This document shows, one piece after another, positions 58,451-64,000 of a DNA stretch of 64,000 nt (positions are counted from its first letter, which is position 1; each line of letters begins with the position of its first letter). The stretch spans positions 1 to 64,000 of the forward strand of contig JAMPIV010012437.1 of the NCBI GenBank assembly GCA_024509875.1, given 5' to 3'. Source of the DNA: Oreohelix idahoensis (Eukaryota; Mollusca; Gastropoda; Stylommatophora; Oreohelicidae). The position numbers were made by a program, and so were the translations under genes. The notes under the pieces were generated by a model that saw only the letters and a list, made by a program, of their open reading frames with translations, ran no database searches and was not told the origin of the DNA.

Positions 58451-60507
58451 TTACACATAAGGGAGGGAAACCCGAGGCCTGTAAACAGTAAATTAATATG
58501 AAACAAATATAAAGGTATGTTATCAGACACTCGCAGGAAATAAAGAAGTAGAACACCAGACAACAGAAAAACAACAGACATGAGTGGCTTACCCAGGATT
58601 TAAACACTGGACCTTCCGTGCGAAAACCCCCGCCTAGCCATGCAAGCGAATCACACTATCCGCCCTGCCATCTACGCATCACCAAAAAATGATATTTCAA
58701 TGGCAGGTCAACAGTGCGAACCACAATACATAACACCAGAAGTCCACCATGGGCAGTTCAGCCTATTAATGACGCAATCACTTCTGTTGTATTTCTATCA
58801 AGAAGTATAGGCCGAATCCAACAAGACAAGGACCTTAATACTGTGTCCAGTAAATGATAGTAGACTAGAACAGTGAGAACAGGATAGTGGGTAGGTTTGG
58901 TATTGTATAAACATTTATTACACATAAGGGAGGGAAACCCGAGGCCTGTAAACAGTAAATTAATATGAAACAAATATAAAGGTATGTTATCAGGCACTCG
59001 CAGGAAATAAAGAAGTAGACCACCAGACAACAGAAAAACAACAGACATGAGTGGCTTACCCAGGATTTGAACACTGGACCTTCCGTGCGACAACCCCGCC
59101 TAGCCATGCAAGCGAATCACACTATCCGCTCTGCCATCTACGCATCATCAAAAAATAATGTTTCAATGGCAGGTCAACAGTGCGAACCACAATACATGAC
59201 ACCAGAATCCACCATGGGCAGTTCAGCCTATTAATGACGCAATCACTTCTGTTGTATTTCTATCAAGCAGTATAGCCATGCAAGCGAATCACACTATCCG
59301 CCCTGAGTGGCTTACCCAGGATTTTAAACACCCCGCCTAGCCATGCAAGCGAATACGCATCTACGCATCATCAAAAAATGATGTTTCAATGGCAGGTCAA
59401 CAGTGCGAACCACAATACATGACACCAGAAGTCCACCATGGGCAGTTCAGCCTATTAATGACGCAATCACTTCTGTTGTATTTCTATCAAGCAGTATAGG
59501 CCGAATCCAACAAGACAAGGACCTTAATACTGTGTCCAGTAAATGATAGTAGACTAGAACAGTGAGAACAGGATAGTGGGTAGGTTTGGTATTGTATAAA
59601 CATTTATTACACATAAGGGAGGGAAACCCGAGGCCTGTAAACAGTAAATTTTAATATGAAACAAATATAAAGGTATGTTATCAGGCACTCGCAGGAAATA
59701 AAGAAGTAGAACACCAGACAACAGAAAAACAACAGACATACAACAGAAGTGATTGCGTCATTAATAGGCTGAACTGCCCATGGTAGACTTCTGGTGTCAT
59801 GTATTGTGGTTCGCACTGTTGACCTGCCATTGAAACATCATTTTTTGATGATGCGTAGATGGCAGGGCGGATAGTGTGATTCGCTTGCATGGCTAGGCGG
59901 GGTTGTCGCACGGAAGGTCCAGTGTTTAAATCCTGGGTAAGCCACTCATGTCTGTTGTTTTTCTGTTGTCTGGTGTTCTACTTCTGTATTTCCTGCGAGT
60001 GCCTGATAACATACCTTTATATTTGTTTCATATTAATTTACTGTTTACAGGCCTCGGGTTTCCCTCCCTTATGTGTAATAAATGTTTATACAATACCAAA
60101 CCTACCCACTATCCTGTTCTCACTGTTCTAGTCTACTATCATTTACTGGACACAGTATTAAGGTCCTTGTCTTGTTGGATTCGGCCTATACTGCTTGATA
60201 GAAATACAACAGAAGTGATTGCGTCATTAATAGGCTGAACTGCCCATGGTGGACTTCTGGTGTCATGTATTGTGGTTCGCACTGTTGACCTGCCATTGAA
60301 ACATCATTTTTTGATGATGCGTAGATGGCAGGGCGGATAGTGTGATTCGCTTGCATGGCTAGGCGGGGTTGTCGCACGGAAGGTCCAGTGTTTAAATCCT
60401 GGGTAAGCCACTCATGTCTGTTGTTTTTCTGTTGTCTGGTGTTCTACTTCTTTATTTCCTGCGAGTGCCTGATAACATACCTTTATATTTGTTTCATATT
60501 AATTTAC
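58451..60507. repeat. Inverted cluster of ~465-bp units with tRNA-like segment
   Basis: Units beginning TTACACATAAGGGAGGGAAA start near 58451, 58918 and 59606 on one strand, with a shortened piece at 59275-59600. From about 59740 the same sequence runs in the opposite direction to 60507. Each unit holds a tRNA-like stretch (GTGTTCAAATCCTGG as B box, GCGGATAGTGTGATTCGC as A-box region, minus-strand sense in the left part). Identity among units is high. The whole cluster lies between 12-bp direct repeats. Confidence 0.85.
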
Positions 60508-60519
60508 TATAAATAGTTA
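60508..60519. repeat. 12-bp direct repeat flanking the repeat cluster, right
   Basis: TATAAATAGTTA, identical to 58439-58450. Confidence 0.8.
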
Positions 60520-60866
60520 ACTGTAAATTTATCGCGCTTTGGAAATGATACTTGATTTTCGGTATCAATTACATGTTTTCTATCTTTTATCTAGAGTGAT
60601 CGTTACCTTAGCGATCCCAGCAAGAAGAAGTAGGCCTACAACCTGGTAAAGAGTCCCCAGACTCAGTTCTTAAACCCCCTTCCAGAATCTGATGAGACTG
60701 TGTATTAAATTTTAAATCTTTGAGGCGATCCTATGTTTGGGATCCAGCTATCTAAATTAATAGAAAGAAATCACCCCCATTGACAAATTTAAACACCTCA
60801 CCAAGTATATTCAGTTGTAACTGGAAGAAGAACAATCGCCAGAGTTTTTTTTATTAAAATTACTGC

Positions 60867-60869
<3 letters not shown>

Positions 60870-60909
<40 letters not shown>
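60870..60909. repeat. (GA)n microsatellite
   Basis: About 20 AG units. Confidence 0.95.
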
Positions 60910-60915
<6 letters not shown>

Positions 60916-62639
60916 TTTACCTGAACTGTGACGGTACCTAGTTTTTCCTCCCGGATTTAAAACCTACCTCACTGGACAGTTGTAGTCACCTCGGTTTTTT
61001 TAAAGCAGAAGGTTCACCACCAGCGGTGAAATCTAAGAAGCCACACCCCATTCTCACCAGTATCTAACTGCGACGGTGCCATCCCATAGACTTTTTTTAT
61101 ATCAGAAAAATAAACCACAAGAACATTTAGTCTTCACGACCGGCGATAAGCGAGAATATTTGCTACCAGCCAAACCTCGCTAAATCTGGGGCCGGACATT
61201 GAAGTAACAAACACTCTCAATATGTCAAGTGTTAATTGATGAGTTTTTTTTGTATAATTCTATGGATTGCCTGCTTCTAAGATCGGTAAGTCTGTGTGTG
61301 AGTTTGTGTGTTGGCCAGCACGTGCGTGCATGACTAAAAGGAGATTTATGTGCAACTATTTTAATTGCTGTACCTGGTAGACACTTTGTTAGTTATTCCT
61401 TACATGGTTCACTTTATATGTGCGATTTCTTAACCTCTGTTATTTCCCCTTTCTAGTCTGCTTAGTGGAAGGGAAGACAGTTAAAGATAATAGGACTAGT
61501 TTCCTAATCCCTCTTTTCAGGATAGATTAATTGACTGTTGGGTTAACTTATCTACTTCTGTTAACTACCTGTCATTTGGACCGGGTTCCTTTTTCCATTT
61601 TTCTGTACAAGAGGAAAGAGCATAATGAACACTACTCTTCAATAACCCCCCCCCCCACCCTCCTTGTTTTTTTTTTTTTTTTTTTTGTATTTTGAAACTT
61701 CGATTTCTGCATGTAAATTGATAATTGTTTGTGAATTGATTTTTTTAAATGCTAAATAAAAGGAATAAAACTTTTAGCATTTGTGTTGGCAGGCCCAAAC
61801 CCAAACTTTCCCATATTCGTTATCGTAGTTTGTATTCAGGTGCGTCTGTGTGTCTGAAGCCCCAAATCGGTGTGAGCGCAGTTGTGAGTCTGGACACTGG
61901 CAAATAATTGTTTGTCCAGAAGAGTTTTTTTGGAGTAGAACTGAGAGGCAAATTGTCGTAAAACAGTCTGTCCTTACTCTTCCCAGCACTCTGTGAATCA
62001 ACTATTTACTTCTAAAACCCTTACTATCACATAGCCTTTTCCATCATTCTCCACTCTAAACAGGACCAGTATTTCCAAGACTCTTCCTCTCAAATAAATT
62101 TACGACAATATTTCCTGGCTCGCCGGGGATAAAGATATTTTTGAGTCTGATCTTTTAGTCTGGGTCTAACTAGATAGAGTGTGAGTGAGTTGTCTTTTGT
62201 AAAGTAGGGTATAATAAAAATAATTACACCCCCTGGACAACGCCTTTTTTAGTATTTTGGTCGACCACACAAAAATATTTACAGGTTTTGTTCTTTCCAC
62301 AGCAGTAGGAAGTTGCAGATAACAAAATATTATAATTTTTCTCTGGCAGAAATATTGGAAAATTTTGTTTCTATAAAATTGCTGGGATTGCGTGATTGCT
62401 AAACAATCACAAAGGTTTTTGAAGCGTTTGAGTTGAGCTAAGCTAAAGACGGACTGTTCTGAATTTTTTATTAAGTTAACAACGTCTCATCTCATAATTG
62501 ACTTCAGGGGCGGAGTTTTGTTGACGGAGAATTAAAAACATTTTTGGAAATTTTTTTTCCTTTAAATTGTTTTAATATAAATTTTTCTCTACTGTTAAGT
62601 AAAAGTAGATTGTTTCTTAGTGTAACTTACCATTTTTAG

Positions 62640-62656
62640 TGGCAGAGTCGCTTGCG
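62640..62656 (+). promoter_or_regulatory. Candidate primer-binding site of plus-strand Gypsy element
   Basis: TGGCAGAGTCGCTTGCG lies 8 bases after a CA dinucleotide that could end the LTR and 170 bases before the gag ATG. The tRNA was not identified. Confidence 0.3.
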
Positions 62657-62827
62657 TTAAAAGTCTTAAGTGACAATAATAGCAGCGATAAGTTTGCACA
62701 GTACAAGGTAGGAGGTAACACAAGTAAAGTTATACTTTGTGTTTTTTTTCTCGTAGCGGCTTTGAGGTTTTTTCCTCCTTGGTTCTTCTTACTATTCTCT
62801 AGTCTTAGAAGCATCCAGTTCTTTATC

Positions 62828-63280
62828 ATGGCAGAGAGAATTAGGATAAGATCCATTCTGAGACAGGAGGCGAAGGACTCAGGGTTAGAAGGAGAAGCCG
62901 CGAACCTGTTTGTCAACAGGGAACTTGAAAGGTATGACGCGGAGCAACAGAGAGAGGAAAAAGAGAAGAAAGAAGCGGAAGAGAGGGCAGAAGCTAGGAA
63001 GAAAGAAGCGGACGATCGTCAATTGGATCAGAAGAAAATTGAGGCAGAGATGGAAGTTCGCAGAGAAAGAGAGAAGGAGAGACAACGCGAAGAGAGAGAC
63101 AAGGAAAGACAGCACGAACTGGCGCTTAAGGCTTTAGAGAGTCGGGGCGCTTCTACTTCGAATAACGGAGAGCCGTCTTCGCCCCAGTCTCAGTCAATGG
63201 ATCTCTCCAGCACTCAATCTGCCCAATTAACTGCGATGTCTTTTGCTTTAGAGTCTTTTCCTAACCCCAATAAAAAATAG
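62828..63280 (+). pseudogene. Gypsy gag, N-terminal coiled-coil part
   Basis: From the ATG at 62828 the frame gives 150 residues. These are a short leader (MAERIRIRSILRQEAKDSG), an acidic patch, then a long Glu/Lys/Arg-rich helix typical of a coiled coil, then a Ser/Gln-rich hinge. It stops at the TAG at 63278-63280, directly after a run of six A. The gag core follows at once in the -1 frame. An upstream extension to 62639 without an ATG is unlikely to be used. Gag forms the particle that packages element RNA. Similar in kind to the minus-strand gag start at 11088. Confidence 0.75.
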
Positions 63281-63903
63281 ACACCTTCCTAGAGAAATTC
63301 GAGAGGCTCGGAAATCTGTATGGGTTAGAGAGTTCCCGTTGGAGTCTTAAACTCTCAACTGCGTTGAAAGGTAATGCTTATGACGTGTACACAAAGCTGG
63401 GAACCAACCAACATGATTACGACATGCTGAAGAAGGCCTTGCTAGAACGGTTTGAGATGACCGCCCGAAAATATCTGCAAATGTTCAGAAACAGCCGGAA
63501 AGAGAGCACGGACACATTTCCGCAGTTCTCTTTACGTCTCACGGGCTATTTGACAAAGTGCATTGAATTATCTGATCTACCTCTTACATATGAGGGACTA
63601 CTTGAACTTGTTCTTGTGGAACTCTTGCCAACTCTGTCAAACGAAACCCGTAGATTTTTGGCTGAACAGGGCGCAGTCAGGCTTGAGGACATCCTCAATA
63701 AGGCAGAGCGCTATACCAATGCAATGACCGAACTTCCCAGCACTAAACGTAAACCCACAGATGAGCCATCTCGAAAACAAAATCTAGAGCAGTCATCCAA
63801 TTCTTCCAATCCTTCTCAACATTATAACCAACGAGATAATAATACCCAGAGACCTCCGCAGGAAAAATCGAAATTCTACAAAACCCGATTTCCCCCCAAA
63901 TAA
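63280..63903 (+). pseudogene. Gypsy gag core (retrotransposon capsid region)
   Basis: The frame in -1 relation to the preceding part starts with FLEKFERLGNLYGL and runs through W-x-LKLSTALKG, Y-x-MLKKALLERF, SRKESTDTFPQFSLRLTGYL, EQGAVRLEDILNKAERY and a basic, Asn/Gln-rich end. This is the conserved capsid region of Ty3/Gypsy gag. The frame ends with a TAA at 63901-63903, and no CCHC zinc knuckle is seen before the window ends at 64,000. Continuation lies outside. Confidence 0.75.
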
Positions 63904-64000
63904 TACTTCTGATCAACCCACCAAGCTTACGTGGCAGCGCAGCCACCAAGGTCAAGGAAAAGGAAAGACACCTACAACAGGAACGTCTGATCAGGGCAAA
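63904..64000 (+). other. Gag continuation to window end
   Basis: Basic, Gln/Lys-rich coding-like sequence that probably continues gag in another frame. Too short to assign. Confidence 0.3.

Larger units (their letters stand above)
57451..62631 (+). mobile_element. Possible very long 5' LTR/leader of a plus-strand Gypsy element
   Basis: Sequence from TGTGACGTACGTC (57451) to ...TTACCA (62631) precedes a primer-site-like TGG and gag. It could be a TG...CA-bounded LTR of about 3.1 kb after removing the 2-kb repeat cluster at 58451-60507. AATAAA signals occur near 61,755-61,770. Without the 3' LTR this cannot be confirmed. A shorter LTR plus unrelated sequence is equally possible. Confidence 0.25.

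Noticed and set aside
58451..60507. CRISPR-like array or genuine tRNA genes
   Set aside because: Units are ~465 bp with inversion, not short repeats with spacers. The tRNA-like parts lack a full cloverleaf and belong to a repeated element.

Overview
The window is nuclear DNA from an invertebrate animal. It holds one spliced host gene, and almost everything else is transposable-element debris. The mix of I/Nimb-like, CR1-like and RTE-like retrotransposons, Ty3/Gypsy elements, Tc1 and Tigger relatives, a Helitron fossil and several tRNA-derived SINEs suggests a mollusc or another marine invertebrate, but the species cannot be read from this sequence. There is no sign of prokaryotic gene organisation.

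The host gene is a gamma-interferon-inducible lysosomal thiol reductase (GILT, IFI30 family) on the minus strand. Six short exons run from 51,266 down to about 14,512: a signal peptide, a CPDC active site, the CQHG signature split across an exon junction, and a C-terminal segment. All five introns fall between codons (phase 0). Intron 4 is about 25.9 kb and holds most of the repeats described below.

Layout. 1-13,250: a minus-strand Ty3/Gypsy element with integrase upstream of reverse transcriptase (Gmr1-like order). A 4.68-kb Nimb/I-like element is inserted in it with a clean 10-bp target duplication, a Tc1-like element sits in its leader, and a second, inverted Nimb copy abuts it at 3,982. 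13,250-14,500: a Helitron helicase fossil and unassigned DNA. 14,512-17,431: GILT exons 6 and 5 and a possible alternative last exon, with nested RTE fragments. 17,650-29,720: a second decayed Nimb-like element, a fairly well preserved CR1-like element, a possible DNA transposon with inverted ends, hairpins, an AT microsatellite, a SINE, an RTE copy between two identical 183-bp direct repeats, and an RNase H remnant. 29,721-43,073: a 13,353-bp tract made almost only of C and A. 43,309-51,266: GILT exons 4 to 1 with SINEs, tandem repeats and RTE pieces in the introns. 51,270-57,430: SINE, RTE and Tigger-like fragments and a 75-bp tandem repeat. 57,450-64,000: the start of a plus-strand Ty3/Gypsy element (possible very long LTR, primer site, gag in two frames), whose 5' region is interrupted by an inverted cluster of tRNA-derived repeats between 12-bp direct repeats.

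The least ordinary objects are the C/A-only tract 235 bp from a GILT exon, the hidden GILT gene itself, the 183-bp duplication, and the integrase-before-RT Gypsy element. The enormous reading frames in the C/A tract are a base-composition artefact, not genes.
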